Source of the DNA: Bettongia penicillata ogilbyi
Lineage: Eukaryota; Chordata; Mammalia; Diprotodontia; Potoroidae
Direction of reading: 5' to 3'
NCBI GenBank assembly: GCA_023548195.1
Contig: JAJHZJ010000416.1
Coordinates: 2,502,396-2,566,395 of the forward strand
DNA length: 64,000 nucleotides
The position numbers and the translations under genes are program-made. Below the pieces are notes generated by a model that saw nothing but the letters and a program-made list of their open reading frames with translations, did not search any database and had not been told where the DNA came from. Positions 42,899 through 55,108 of this stretch are shown in pieces. Each line of letters starts with the position of its first letter. Positions within the stretch are counted from its first letter, which is position 1.

Positions 42899-45099
42899 AC
42901 AACTGACTGCCTTTTGTTATCCTGATTACGATATCCAACTGCTTGAAATCGAAGTATGTTTTCAGGAGATTTTTCAGGGAAGTATACTTTCAGGGATGCT
43001 TTGCTTTTAATAGAATGTCCAGGCTATGGGGGCATATGTTGTGGACAAGTATTTAAATGACAGCTTCCTAGAGGAAAATGCAAGGAAGCTGTGGTGCTGT
43101 GCAAGAATCTGACATTTATTATGCAGAAGAGATAATCTGGTTACACTTTCCATTCCTGCCTAGGTCTTGTCAGAGGCACACTGGACTGCTTTGGATGTAA
43201 CATCCTGGTTACCCTAGGAATAATCACCTATATCTGGCCTTGTCATCATTGTTTTGGTTGGCTGGGCTTTAAGTTTTGTCTGTTTACATCATCTGTGATC
43301 TGTGGGTAAGTGGTTAAAGGGTTTGGCCAATCAGATCATATGATATTGAAAAAGCCTCAACCAAAGAAATCCAAGATGAAAACTGGACCCCTTAATATTG
43401 GAAGGAGAAAGGGGGAGAGGGAGAAAGGTAGAGAAAATTCCCCCAAATCAAACAAAATAGTAGTTAAGCGGTTTATTATTACAGAGATGATGAGACTGGT
43501 TTTTTAAACAGTCTATCCTAAAGGTGATGACCCTTAGATAAATATTCCTATATAACTAAGTAACTTCTAAAAGAAAGTTGGGCTTTTTAAAGAGGATAAC
43601 CAGCTTTTCTAGGTTAATCACTTGGTTTCAGAGACAAAGAGGGAATGATGCAACAGTATTTAATGAAACTACCAGAATGGCCGTAATAAACGCAGCTGAC
43701 AATCAGGGCTGTATCAGAGCTATAACCAGAGTAGGGCAGCTGGGTTTGGTACATTTTCCACAGGTGCCAGTCTGGAAGGGGACACTTTTCCCTTTCTGTG
43801 GTTTAGAGACCAAAACTCTTGTGCCTTCTAAATTTCTGGAAAGTGGGGTTAAGCCATATTTGGGGTCCCCATTCGGAACTGCCTGACTTTGGTTGGGATG
43901 ATCTGTTGCTGGTGTACTGTAGTTAACCCCGCACAAATTTGTTAATCACTACTATGGTAGGGAATTCCCTTGTATAGCCCCTGCCCTGAGTGGCAGAACT
44001 AATAGGGTCAGTGTCAATTGGACCTTCTACTCCCTCACTTAGCTGTTGTATAGAGTCTCTGCTTGGAAACCTCAGGCTCTATAAAGTTCATATCAGTGGC
44101 CAAAAATAAATCAGATTTCCCCCTCTCGGTCAGTGTAATTGCCATTGAAAATAAGGAATAGGTCAAGGACGCAATGTACCAAGGACAATTCCCCACCCTT
44201 GGAGAAGCCTGACCTTTGTTTCTGGAATTCCAGCAGGAATCCTTATGACTCTTTCTTCATGGTTAGAATGAGGTCTACAGAAACATACCAAGTCCCTGGG
44301 AGCAGTCAAGTTCCCTTTTGCCTGGGAGGGCCAAGATTCTATCCCCTACAGCTCTAGGTCTTTAAGCAATCTTCCTCTCTATGTACTTTCTGATCTGTGG
44401 AAGAACTTCCCCCTTCCTGTCTGTGAAGGAGTCAGGACTTCCAAGTCCCCCACTTATCCCTCCCCAGTCATTCTTTGACCCCTTTGCCTCGTTGTACCTT
44501 TCCCTCCTTTGGGTGAAGGTACATATGTGGGGAATGGTAGTACCTCATGTTTTTGTACCAGTTGCACAATTTTCTGGTTACCTTACTATGTAGTAATTTG
44601 CAGTATGGTGTAAAAATTACTTCAGCTCAAGTCTAGGCAACCATGGTTTGAAACATTCAGTAGCTCTTTGAAATTACAAATACCATCATTTAAAAGTGGT
44701 CTTGAACCTCAGACTCCACCTAAATGTGGCCCCATCAGATCTGGTTTTCAAGTGAGATCCTCACTTTCTAATGTTCCTTCTACCATAGATAACTCTGTGC
44801 CAACCACATATTAGTGGCTTTGGTTGTAAATGAATCAGACTCGAAGTCACAAACACTGACATTATTGTTAATGTGGGCAGTGGATTTTCCTCCAAAGAAT
44901 AAAAGAAAAATAAGACTTGACACCCTTTAAAAATAGTCCTTGATCCTAAGCTTCTTAGATCTGCCAAATGACTCTTTTTTTTTTTGCCTTGCTTTTGGTT
45001 CACTTAGATGTAGAAGAATAAATCCTCCTGATTTTTTTCTCCCTCCCTTTGGAAAATGTTATGACATAAATGTTTGGTTCTTCTTAATACCCCCACTTT
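42897..45099. other. 2.2-kb stretch with no identified repeat or gene
   Basis: Includes a 102-codon + frame at 43,578-43,886 that I do not recognise and short purine-rich patches. An old LTR element is conceivable (CAATTGGACC, TTAACCCCGC text) but unsupported. Confidence 0.35.
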
Positions 45100-45715
45100 G
45101 TGAGAAAAAGTAATTACTAGCTAGCAGCTCCACTTTTCTTTTCTCGTTCTACTTTGCCCATCTATATAAAGGCAGAAGAAACAACAAAGCCATCTCTGTA
45201 TTCCTATTCTCTCCAAGGGTAAAGTTCCCTCAAAGAGCTTGACATCCAATTGGTGGTTACCATACCATGGCATTTAATTACTCTCGACGTTTAATCCATC
45301 ACGATATAAGAAAAGAAAATGCAGCCTGTCTCCTCCTCGGAAAAAAAAAAAGGAGAGAGTAATCCGGTAATTAAAATGGTAACTAAAGTTCTAAGAATAA
45401 TGAGAAACTACATAACGAGCTGCATCATATCAAGGCAAATGGAACAGTCACAGGAAGCAGGCTCTGAAACTCAACTCCCCCTCCTGTTCCCTTCCCCCAC
45501 CTCATTTTTTCTCCCGTCCAGATAATCATGAGTCATCATCCTGAACAAATGAATAATTGTTTAATTTAAATCAGCCAGTGTCGCTGGGCCATCATTTATC
45601 TCTGCTCAGCCCTCATTTATGCGCAAGTCATGCAGAATTACATAACTTTCTTTTCTTCTACTGAAGCCTGTTCCTATCTTCTCTCCATCATATTGCAGGC
45701 AGACTGGACATGGTC
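45100..45715. promoter_or_regulatory. Candidate conserved non-coding element (A)
   Basis: Repeat-free, no coding frame. Contains TGAGTCA (AP-1 type) at 45,529-45,535, GATAATC beside it, AATAATTGTTTAATTTAAAT (homeodomain-type cores) near 45,551, and TTATGCGCAAGTCATGC near 45,617 (C/EBP-like). Dense non-repetitive A+T motifs like these are typical of vertebrate developmental enhancers. Conservation untested. Confidence 0.4.
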
Positions 45716-46009
45716 AGGACTGCTTGGACCTTCTGCTGGCCTGGGTCATGGGTGTTAAAGGAAGCGGGAGGCTGACTTCCTCATGACTTGAGATGCTCTT
45801 GGATATTTGTGCTTGGGATTTGGGTGGGAGTTGGACTTGGACGTGCAGGGTGGTTGTTTGCCAGAGTGCAACTGTGTGTGGGTGTGTGGGAGGAGAATGG
45901 ATGGGGAGGCTGATTCCAAAGAATATTTTTCAGTAGGGGTAGTAGCAAAGGGGAAGTAAGGGAACACCCCACCCCCACCCCAGGTTTTTCTTTTAAGGGT
46001 TGGCCATCA

Positions 46010-46245
46010 CAACTGGATTCATATTGTTTGGATTAATGATTGAAGGGAGAGGAAGCTGGAGCAATGAGATTTCGGCAGCATGTTCACGTTCAAATGATAA
46101 ATTGCATTAAAGCGCTGAAAGGAACAACAGCTGCAGTTCATGAAAAGCCAAATTTATCTAAATTTATCCAGTTGATCAGTCAAAATCATCAGGAAAGCTC
46201 CCGCTCCATAATCACTTTTTCTTCAGGTCTACAGGACAGTGGGGG
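46010..46245. promoter_or_regulatory. Candidate conserved non-coding element (B)
   Basis: Repeat-free text with TTGTTTGGATTAATGATTGA, AAATGATAAATTGCATTAAA, AACAGCTGCAGTT (E-box) and CAAATTTATCTAAATTTATC (a tandem AAATTTATC pair). The 92-codon frame 46,040-46,318 is probably chance. Confidence 0.4.
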
Positions 46246-46434
46246 AGGAATAGAGCCCCTTCCCCCATCCTTTTGGGTTGTACCTTTTGGATATAAGGTG
46301 ACTACCACCAACTTGTGACCCAGAAGTCATTTCTAGGTATTTGTTGGTGAAAGAAAGAGGAAATTTTGATATCAATGTCAGTTAACCCTACTAGAAAGTT
46401 GTTTTTTTAAAATTGTAACTCATATATACATATG

Positions 46435-46615
46435 TAATCACTCACTGACATTTATGCAGTACTTGAAAAATGCTTTACTTACATTATCTCATTTAAGCCT
46501 TACAAACAATTAAAAAATAGGCATTTTGGCTATTATTCCAGTCTTTTCATAAATGGAGGAGACTCAGGCTTAGGAAGGGTCAGTAGTAAGCACTGGAGTC
46601 AAGAGCTGAACCCAG
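46435..46615 (-). mobile_element. MIR/Ther1 SINE, antisense
   Basis: TGCTTTACTTACATTATCTC-ATTTAAGCC and a decayed core and head (AAGAGCTGAACCCAG). Confidence 0.75.
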
Positions 46616-46617
46616 TT

Positions 46618-46830
46618 AATTAACTGATCAACATTTATCAAGTTCCTGCTCTGTGTTGGGCTCTTTGCTAAGCACTGGGGATATAAAAAGAGGCAAAGTA
46701 TGGTCTCTGCCCTCAAGGAGCTAAGAATCTAATGGAAAAGACAAGATGCATAAATAAATACAAAGCAAGATATCTGTGGGATATATAAGAAAGTAATTAA
46801 CAGATGGAAGGAACTAGAATTAAGAGATAG
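46618..46830 (-). mobile_element. L2 LINE 3' end, antisense
   Basis: GATCAACATTTATCAAGTTC, TTTGCTAAGCACTGGGGATA, CTGCCCTCAAGGAGCTAAGA. Confidence 0.88.
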
Positions 46831-46904
46831 GTAAGGCTTCTTCGAAGTCCAATCTGACTGGCTTTTCCCCCCTCAAATAATAAAACTATACATATAGTCT
46901 GGAG

Positions 46905-47145
46905 ATCATGTTAAGTGATATTTACATAGTTCTTTAAAGTTCATTCAGCCTTTAATGAAGTATCTTATTTGAGGTACAGTAAATCTGGAAGGAAAGTATT
47001 GTAGGTATTATTTTTGTTTTATAAACAAGGAAATTGAGGATCAGAGAGGTTAAGAGTTACCCATGGTCACACAGCTAGTGGCAAGATTTAAACTCAGGTC
47101 TCCCTGCCTTGAAGGTCATCACTGTATTTACTGTTCTCCAGTATC
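46905..47145 (-). mobile_element. MIR/Ther1 SINE, antisense
   Basis: AAACAAGGAAATTGAGGATC, GGTCACACAGCTAGTGGCAA, TTTAAACTCAGGTCTCCCTG. Confidence 0.85.
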
Positions 47146-47176
47146 TTTGGAAAGAAAATCCATGTTGGATAATCAT

Positions 47177-47423
47177 GTTGTTTAGTTGTTTCAGTCATAT
47201 CCAACTCTTTGTGACCCCTTTAGAGTTTTCTTGGCAAAGATAAAGTGGTTTGCCAATTCCCTCTCCAGCTCATTTTGCAGATGAGGAAACTGAGGCAAAC
47301 AGGGTAAAGGGACTTGCCCAGGGTCACGCAACTAGTAAGTGTCTGAGGCCAGATTTGAACTCAGGAAGACAATCTTCCTGATTTCAGCCCCAGCATTCTA
47401 TGCACTGCTTCACCTTGGTGCCC
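47177..47423 (-). mobile_element. Mar1-like SINE, antisense, full length
   Basis: GTTGTTTAGTTGTTTCAGTC..CAACTCTTTGTGACCCC (RTE-like tail), TTTGCAGATGAGGAAACTGA, GGTCACGCAACTAGTAAGTG, TTCACCTTGGTGCCC head. Confidence 0.9.
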
Positions 47424-47449
47424 CAAGGAAAATAATAATAATGATGAAG

Positions 47450-47950
47450 CAATACTGTCCCCTTGTAGCACACTTGATGCTTTTGAAAGCATTCCCCCAT
47501 ACCTTATCCCATCTGAACTTCACAAAAACTCATGAAGCGAGTAGGGCAGGCAACATTTGCAACATGGATAGAACAGAGTCCGGAATCAGGAAGACCTGAT
47601 CTCAGATACTTCCTAGTTTTGTGATTCTGGGTATGTCACTTAACCTGTATTTACTTCAGTTTCCTCCATTGCAAACTGGGGACAATAATTGCACCCACCT
47701 CCCAAGACTGTGGTGAGGATCAAAGGAGGTAGTAGTTGTAAAACGTGTAACATGGAATCTGGTACAGAGTAGGCGCTTAATAAATGCATGTTATGCCCCC
47801 CCCCCCAACCCTTATGCTCCATTGTGTATATAGATGAGGAAATGGAAGATCAGAAGGATCAGATGTCTTTCCTAAAATCACACATCAAGTTAGTGATAGA
47901 GCTGGGACTAGAGCTTGGTTCCCAGTTTCCTGGCTGTACTCTGACATGCT
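47450..47950 (-). mobile_element. MIR SINE, antisense, split by a sense Ther1
   Basis: Antisense 3' half at 47,450-47,550 (ACCTTATCCCATCTGAACTT) and antisense 5' half at 47,825-47,950 (AGATGAGGAAATGGAAGATC, GAGCTGGGACTAGAGC). Confidence 0.75.
47556..47812 (+). mobile_element. Ther1/MIR SINE, sense, near full length
   Basis: AACATGGATAGAACAGAGTC, CAGGAAGACCTGATCTCAGA, TATGTCACTTAACCTG, GTGGTGAGGATCAAAGG, and an L2-like end (GAGTAGGCGCTTAATAAATG). A C10 run follows at ~47,796. Confidence 0.85.
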
Positions 47951-49294
47951 ACAAAGTCAGAATGTACTCAGAAGACTGGCATGCCTCTTGGTGCTTCCAG
48001 TCCTGGCATGAAGAAAGAAAGCCAAACAATTTTGGAGAGGTAGCACCAATAGTTCTGTGCTATTCTGCCTAATTCTATGCGTGCCACCTAATGTGCTTGG
48101 GCATACCTCGCTCCCCTCCTCACCTCCAGCATGAAAATGCACAGTCTGTAGAGTTCCATTAGAATGTACCATATGTTTGTGTGCTGGTGCTTGATTGAAC
48201 CCCAGGGAAGGCATAATGGATCTCAGTTACTCCAACACATGGAAGGGTTCCAGACATTTAATGGTCTACCTTGAGGTGATGTATAGAAGGATTTTAATAT
48301 ACCATGCATAATCAGAGAGTGTTGATGCTCACGATGCACCACATTTTCTTCTGCTGACCTTCTGGAAATGTATGTGCATCTGCTACTTCTGGAGTCATTT
48401 CAGAAAAATAGATAAATAAGAGGAGTACTTGGAATAGGAAAGAGGTCCTATGCCCTTCAGTCCTGAGGATGTCCATGGAAGATGTGGCTTTATTTGCTCC
48501 TAGACCTAGTAGAGAGGAGAAGCTGATTGGGTTGTGATGGTGTTTTAGTCAAGACATTTGAAATTTGGACTCCTTTTTTCTTCTTCCCCAAGTGCTCTTT
48601 AAAAAATGATGATGATAGAAAAGACCAAATGAATGGGAAAATCATCACTGGTAATGGAGAGTGCCTCCAGGGAAGAAATGTGGAACTTGTGTCTCATCTG
48701 CCAAAGGTGAACTGCTTCTGGCTGCTGAGCATCAGGGAGGCTGAATAGAAATAAAAATGTGTTTCTACCAGTAATTTTCTTGGTCCTGTGCTTTTTAATT
48801 CATGCAGCATGGAGGCTGGCTTGAGGGCATCTGTACAGGAAGATATACAAATCAAGAAGTTGTGAAACTTGGAGCATGTTTGCCCAGGGGTCAGAGCCCA
48901 TTGAGTAACAGAGGAAAAGTTGGCCAAGTCAAATGATTCTAAGATCCAGGGACCCAATACTTGGGAGAAATTAGGCTGGACCCCAAATGATCCCAAGCCA
49001 TGGCCAAATAAAGAATCGATCTCAGAGTGGGTGAGTCCAACTCAAAGTACTGGTTCAAAGCTTTGCCAAGTCTCTTCAGCTCATCATCCAGGCTTTCTGC
49101 CATACCTCCCAGTCCATGAAATTGAACCAGATGCTTCTTGGACCTTTTTCTTTCTGGTAGAGCCTGCTATCACTCTACTATCTTTGGACAGACTTGCTCT
49201 TGATGGATCACACGTCAGGGTGGGGAGGGGTGGTCCACACCTCCTGCTTTACTTTCTCTGAAAGTAAATTGAAGTGACATATGAATAATGCTTC
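47951..49294. other. Unclassified sequence, no gene
   Basis: No repeat recognised. Contains a 113-codon + frame (48,920-49,261) with random composition and no recognisable domain. Confidence 0.4.
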
Positions 49295-49296
49295 TG

Positions 49297-49590
49297 GTAG
49301 CTAATATTGATTAAGTGTTTTTGAAGTTTTCCAAATGCCTTATATTATGTGCACAGTGCCTTGTACTTGGTGCTTAGGAAATGCTTGTCAACTGATTGTT
49401 ATCATTGGAGCCTTAGAGCAACCCTGTGAGGTACTATGGGCATTATTAACCAAATTTTACAGACAATGGAACTGGATCAAAAAAGGCTGAGTGATTTACC
49501 CCTAGCCATTCAGCTAATAGGTACAAGAGCTAAGATTGGAATCCATGTCTTCTTAACTACAGGTTCAGGACTCTCCCCTATAGCACCCTA
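49297..49590 (-). mobile_element. MIR-like SINE, antisense, with L2 tail fragment
   Basis: AGCAACCCTGTGAGGTACTA, AAATTTTACAGACAATGGAA and a decayed head. Within it 49,352-49,402 is a sense L2 tail (GTGCCTTGTACTTGGTGCTT). Confidence 0.65.
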
Positions 49591-49714
49591 CCTCATCACT
49601 CCACTGTCTTTTTCTCTCTTGTTCTAAGACTAACCAAGACTACATTTATTAAAGAAAAGGTTTTTAGTAGATGTATGGGAGAAGGACATGGTTACTTGGG
49701 TGGTATATTCCAAG

Positions 49715-50170
49715 AATCTTTAGATGACTTCAGCTTATTTCAACCAATATTCATTTAGTGGGGCAACTAGGTGGCTCAGCGGCTAGAATGCCAGACCTGA
49801 AGTCAGGACGACTCGTCTTCCTGAGTTCAAATCTGGCCTCAGACACTTCCTACTATGGTACCCTGGGCAAGTCACTTAACCCTATTTTGCCTCAGTTTCC
49901 TATCTGTAAAATGAGCTGGAGAAGGAAATGGCAAACCACTCTATTGTCTTTGCCAAGAAAACCCCAAAAGATGTCACCAAGGGTCAGACATGACTGAAAT
50001 GACTGAACAACAAAAAGCAAAATAAATGCAATGCCCCATGGTAGTCTGTGAGTAGAGAGATTAAAAAAATGGTAGTCCCTATCCTCAAGTAGTTTCCAAT
50101 TCAGTAGGGTTGACTTAACACCTATACAGAGACTTATAAATGTGTATGAGGGGTTGGACAAAAGATTGAT
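49715..50170 (-). mobile_element. L2 3' end, antisense, split by Mar1
   Basis: ATTTCAACCAATATTCATTT before the insert. TGGTAGTCCCTATCCTCAAG and GACTTATAAATGTG after it. Confidence 0.65.
49758..50013 (+). mobile_element. Mar1-like SINE, full length
   Basis: GGGGCAACTAGGTGGCTCAG, GTCACTTAACCCTATTTTGC, GAGCTGGAGAAGGAAATGGC, tail AGACATGACTGAAATGACTG. Confidence 0.93.
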
Positions 50171-50231
50171 ACTACAATAGTCTAGGAGAGTAGAAAGAGG
50201 GAATGTCACTTTTGTGCCTGTCTATAGGTTT

Positions 50232-50272
50232 GATGGCATGGTCTTCTTTGGCAACAAAGGACAAGCACAAGG
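50232..50272 (+). mobile_element. SINE tail fragment (second SINE type)
   Basis: GATGGCATGGTCTTCTTTGG-CAACAAAGGACAAGCACAA. Only the last ~40 bp. Confidence 0.8.
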
Positions 50273-50419
50273 TTAGGAAATGAGTAGTACTACCACAGCT
50301 GGACTTTTCTCTGCCAGAGGTGTGGCGTATCAGAGGTATGCACTCACCCTAATCTGCCTTCTTCCTAACCAAGACTCTTTTAAACTACTAGGAGAACAAA
50401 CAAAAATAGAAATATTATA

Positions 50420-50605
50420 GCGGAGAGCTTTGGACTAGCAAGCAGACAACTGGGATTTTAGTACCATGGTGCCATTTACTCTCTGAGCCTCAGTTTCCTC
50501 ATCTCTAAGACAGGATAATGATACTTGAACTGCCTATTTTATAGGATCATTTTGAATATAAACAAGGAGAGGATTGGTTTGGGGAAACCAAAATACAACA
50601 CGGGT
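50420..50605 (+). mobile_element. MIR SINE
   Basis: GAGCCTCAGTTTCCTCATCT-CTAAGA and ATAGGATCATTTTGAATATA. Head decayed. Confidence 0.7.
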
Positions 50606-50889
50606 AAGGTGAGTGTGTGCTTAGTCCTCAATCAATATGGCTGAACCCCAGGACTCATTCCAAAGATGAGTAGATTAACTTCTCTGGGGACTGGTAACAT
50701 GAATTCTTGAGGTTCTTGTGGGGACCTGGTACAAAGAATGATGGTCTAGGTGGGGAAGAAGTGGGGTAGCTATGGAGTCAACTGATCTGGATGACGTGTG
50801 AAGGAGAAGCATAGCCTTTGACTTGGAACTAGCTGGATATAGTGGATCCTCAATCTAGGTAGATCAGTACCAGACTGGATGTTCTATCT

Positions 50890-51072
50890 CATTCATTTAG
50901 AGTTGGAAGAAACATTAGAGATGATCTAATACCACCCTCTCCTTTTACAAGTGAGAAGAATGAGGCTCAGAAACATCAGATAACTCATTCAAACTCACAT
51001 GGGTATACAGTAGAGGTAAGATTCAGAGATTCAAACCCAGGTCCTCAATACTCTTTCTGTGACATCAGGCTG
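50890..51072 (-). mobile_element. MIR-like SINE, antisense
   Basis: AGAGTTGGAAGAAACATTAG, TCCTTTTACAAGTGAGAAGA, GATTCAAACCCAGGTCCTCA. Confidence 0.8.
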
Positions 51073-51084
51073 CATCCCTTATTA

Positions 51085-51611
51085 GCCTTGAAAATACTAT
51101 GTTGGTGTCCACCTCTGGGCCTTTTGGTCTCATCGTTGTTTCTGTCTGCCTGGAATATCTTATGCCCTCTCCATCTATCTAATTTTTGGCTGTCCTTCAA
51201 ATCCACATTCAAGGCTTCCTTTTAGTGTACAGTCTTCCAATACTTCGGTAGCCTATGATGATGATTCCCTACTCTGAACCTGCACCATTTATTGCTTTTC
51301 CTGCCATCTATGTACCATGCTGTCTATACTAGGATCATTATTGTCATCTCTCTACCACTACAACCTTGAACTTCTTTCCTGGGTCACCGGGCTCTGATGG
51401 GGGAACATTTGTCCTATTTTGCTTGGAATCAAGCCTCTATCTATGCCACTTCTTGGCTTTGTCCATTCCATATTCCTGTGCTCCCCCTCTTCCTAGGTCC
51501 CCTTTATGTTTTATCTTCCAGTATTAGAATAAAAGTAAACATCCTGAGGTCAGAAATTGTATTGTTTGCTTTATTAGTATCCCCAGCACAGTACTTAAAA
51601 CATAAATAAAT
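51085..51611 (+). mobile_element. L2 LINE 3' region
   Basis: CTGTCTGCCTGGAATATCTT and CCTTCAAATCCACATTCAAG-GC (ORF2 end), then 3' tail GTATTAGAATAAAAGTAAAC, AGTATCCCCAGCACAGTACT and AAATAAATGCTCC. Confidence 0.85.
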
Positions 51612-51779
51612 GCTCCATCCATCCATCCATCCATCCACCCATTCACCTATCATCCATCCACCTATCCATCCATCCTCCTATCCATCCATCCATCCATCCA
51701 TCCGTCCGTCCGTCCGTCCGTCCATCCATCCATCCATCCATCCGTCTGTCTGTCTGTCTGCCTGTCTATCTATCTATCT
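51612..51779. repeat. (ATCC)n/(GTCC)n/(GTCT)n compound microsatellite
   Basis: Tetramers change in blocks: CATC, then CGTC, then CATC again, then TGTC and TATC. It starts exactly at the end of the L2 tail, from which it likely expanded. Confidence 0.97.
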
Positions 51780-51784
51780 CTACC

Positions 51785-54725
51785 ATATTTTTGATACTTA
51801 TATCACTTCATGCTTTTTTATTTCTTAATTCATTTTAACTTATAACTTGTTTTTACATTATCTACATTTCCCACTGAATCTTTTTCCCTAATGCTTCCCA
51901 GAAAGTCATTCTTTATAGTAAAATAAATCCATTCTTTATAATGAAGAAAAACCTTTTATTTTTAGTTCCTTGCTACCACAAAAAGTGCTGCTATAAATAT
52001 TTTATTGTATATGAGACATTTCTTTTTGTCAACGACCTCCTTTGAGAGGCATAAGAATGGGATATTTGGTCAAAAGATGTGAGAATTTTAGTCACTTTAT
52101 TTGCATAATTCCATATTGTTTTCCAGAATGATTGTATCATTTCAGAACTCCAATAACATTAGTAAGCCCATGTTTCTACAATACTCCTTCCTCTCAACAT
52201 TGACTATTCCTGTCCTTGGTTATTCCTTACTCTTCCCTGCCTCCCTCTCTATTTGCTGAATATGAGGCATGTGCTTGTTAATAGTTTGGAAGAACTGTTT
52301 ATTTACAGTCTATGACTATTTAACTATTGAGATTGACTTTAGGTTTTTAGTATTTCTAGTTGTTATCTACGTACTTTTATATCAGATATGTATCTGACAT
52401 TTGATTCAAAGGTCTTTTCCAGTCAATTGTTTCCCTTCATAGCTTAGTTGCATTAATTTTGTTTATGCAAAAATTTCATTTTCATATGTTGAAAATTATG
52501 CATTTCATTTTTGCTTGATCCTATACTGATAGCTGTGAAAAGTATATAATCTACTTTTCTTCTAATTTATTAAATGAGCTTTATTATTCAAGTCATGTAC
52601 CCATTTTGAATTTATTGAAGAAGATGGTGTAAGATGTTGCTACAAACCCAATTATTGTTATGTTATCTTTCAGTTTTCCTAGGAGTTCTTGTCAATTAGG
52701 AAGTTCTTTCCTGGGTAGTTTATATTTTTCAGACTTATGGAATACTGGTTTATTGAATGAATTTGATTATTTCTGATTTTTCCTTTTCTAGTCTGTTTCA
52801 TTGACCTACTTTTATAGTCGTTAACCTGTACGAAATGGTTTGGATAATTATTTCTTTGTAATGTAGTTTGAGGTAGAGAAGTGCTATTTCCATTTAATTC
52901 CTTTCTTAAAAAATTATTTCCTTAGTATTATAGATCTTTCATTCCTCCAAATGAGTTTTTTTCCTAACACTCTTCTAGTTTGATTATTATAGTAATAAAT
53001 CTGTAAATCAATTTGGTAGTAATGTTATTGTTACTATATTGGCACAGACCAGGCATGAGTAATGAATATTCTTCCAGCAATTTAAATTGTTTTATATTTC
53101 TTTAAGGAGCACTTTGTAATTGACTCTGTACAAGTCTTTTGTGTGCTTTGGTAAGTCAATCGCCAGATATTTTATGTATTTTGTAGTTAGTCGAAATGGA
53201 ATTTCCCTTTCTATTATTGCTTCAAAGATTTTGTTATTACTATATAGAAATGCTATTGATTTTTGTGGGTTTATTTTGTAGTATGGAACATTACCAAAGC
53301 CATTAATTGTCTCAATTAATTTCTTTGATGATTCCCAAGGATTTTCTGAGTAAACTACCATGTCATCAATAATAGGAATAGTTCTGACTGTTCTTTACTT
53401 ATCTTCATGCCTTTAATTTATTTCTAAAACTACATCAAATAATAAGGGGGAAGGTAGAGTATCTTTGCTTTAATATGTATTTATTGGGAGACCTTCTAGT
53501 ATTCTAGTGTTTCCCCATTAAACATAAGACTAGTTTGTAGTTTCATAGAAACATTTTTTGTTATATTCAACATTCCTGTAATCTATATTTTGTAGGGTAG
53601 TTAGCGTGAAGTATTGTACTTTGTCAGAGGCTTTTTCTGCATCTATTGATACAATCATAAGCTTTGGGATTTTAAAAATATGATTATATTAATCCCATTC
53701 CTAATGTTGTACCATCCCAACATCCCTCGTAAAAATTCAAATTGATCATAGTGAATATTTTTGGATCAGTTGCTGTGATCTTTTTTTTTAAAAAGTTATT
53801 GAATGTTTTTGAATTGATATCCATTAATATCTATAGTTCTCTTTTCTTTTTCCTTCCCTGGCTTTAGTATTAGGCATATATTTACCTTTCAAAAGGGAGT
53901 TTAACAGAGTATTTTCTCTCTCAAAAAAGTACTAGTATTAATTATTCTTCAAACGTTTCATAGAGTTTTCCTATTAAATCCTCCAGACTACAGTCCTCCC
54001 TTCTTTTACTCCTACCCTTCCCCCTTGGTAGTTGCTTTGTAGCTAGTTCAATGTCCTTTTCTTGGACTAGATTATTAAAGATCTCTAATAATTGTTCTGT
54101 TAATTTGGATATTTCATTTTTTGGAAGATAATCTCTTATTTTGAACACGGTTTTATAAGCATACAACTTTATTAGTTCTTTTTATTTCTTTGGCATTTCC
54201 TATAGTTTTACCTTATTTTTAATTTTGTCACTTTGATTAGTCTCCTTAATCTTTTAATCAGATTGCCTAAAGGATCATCAGTTTTCTTATTCCTTTCAAA
54301 GAATCAGGTTTTAGTTCTGTTTATCAGTTCTGTAAACTTTCTGTTTTCTAATTAATCTATTTCTCCTTTAATGTTCAAGACTTCCTCCTTTGTGCTTGTT
54401 TTGGGTTTATTTGCTAGCATTCTAATTTTTCACATAGCACATTTAGATCACTAATGCTCTCTTTTTGTATTTGGTTACTGTATATTTTAGAGGCTATAAT
54501 TGTCCTCTAAGGACTCTTTTAGCTATATCCCAGAAATTTCAATAGCTGTCATTATTATCATCTTATTTCACAAAGTCATTCATTGTTTTTATGTTTTGTT
54601 CTTTGACACATTTGTATTTAGGATTTTATTATTGTCTCTATTTAGATATATCTCTGTTGCTTGCGCTTTCTAAACTTATTCCTATTTTTTGTTGCATTAA
54701 GATCTGTAAAATATCTCACATTATC
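51785..54725 (-). mobile_element. L1 LINE, antisense, 3' UTR plus ORF2 remains
   Basis: About 2.9 kb of L1 read backwards. 51,960-52,200 matches the L1 3' region also seen at 40.4-40.6 kb (CTACCACAAAAAGTGC, TTTTCCAGAATGATTG). 53,092-53,361 on the minus strand encodes a broken reverse transcriptase piece (MVVYSENPWESSKKL, INPQKSIAFLYSNN, KDLYRVNYKVLLKEI) just after the catalytic palm. 53,630-54,560 is more upstream ORF2 text (CTTTTTCTGCATCTATTGAT). Many stops, so inactive. L1 ORF2 normally supplies endonuclease and reverse transcriptase. Confidence 0.92.
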
Positions 54726-54734
54726 TTTTCATGT

Positions 54735-54885
54735 GCATACATTTTTCATGTCTTCTCTCTCCAACTAGATAAGCTCCTTGAATGTAGGAGAGTAAGATTA
54801 CTGTTATTTTTACTTCTTCTGTATTTCAGAATATATCTGGCACAGTACTTAATTAGATACTAAGTACTTGATAACTGGTTGATAG
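54735..54885 (+). mobile_element. L2 LINE 3' end
   Basis: AACTAGATAAGCTCCTTGAA, ATATCTGGCACAGTACTTAA, TACTTGATAACTGGTTGATA. Confidence 0.75.
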
Positions 54886-55108
54886 AAGCAGGAAGACATC
54901 TGGTAGAAGCCTTAGTTCTTTATAGTGCAAAGAGACAGTAATATCACTTTCATCACAGGGTGGCATGCCTTTAAGGCAAAGTGGAGTTAATTAATAGCTT
55001 GCACTTAAATAATACTTTGTACTGTTTGGTCCAAGGAATCGTAGCTAAGTCGGAGAGTTTTATGAACAAGTTAGCCATAGGATTTTTTATGACTACCGCA
55101 ACTTCTGA
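54886..55108. other. Unclassified sequence
   Basis: No repeat or frame recognised. Confidence 0.4.

Noticed and set aside
48920..49261. 113-codon + strand open frame
   Set aside because: Random composition, no recognisable domain, no transcript features.
51612..51779. CRISPR-like or minisatellite array
   Set aside because: Tetranucleotide microsatellite with no spacers.
53092..53361. Live L1 reverse transcriptase
   Set aside because: Only an 89-residue piece is open. The rest of ORF2 is full of stops.
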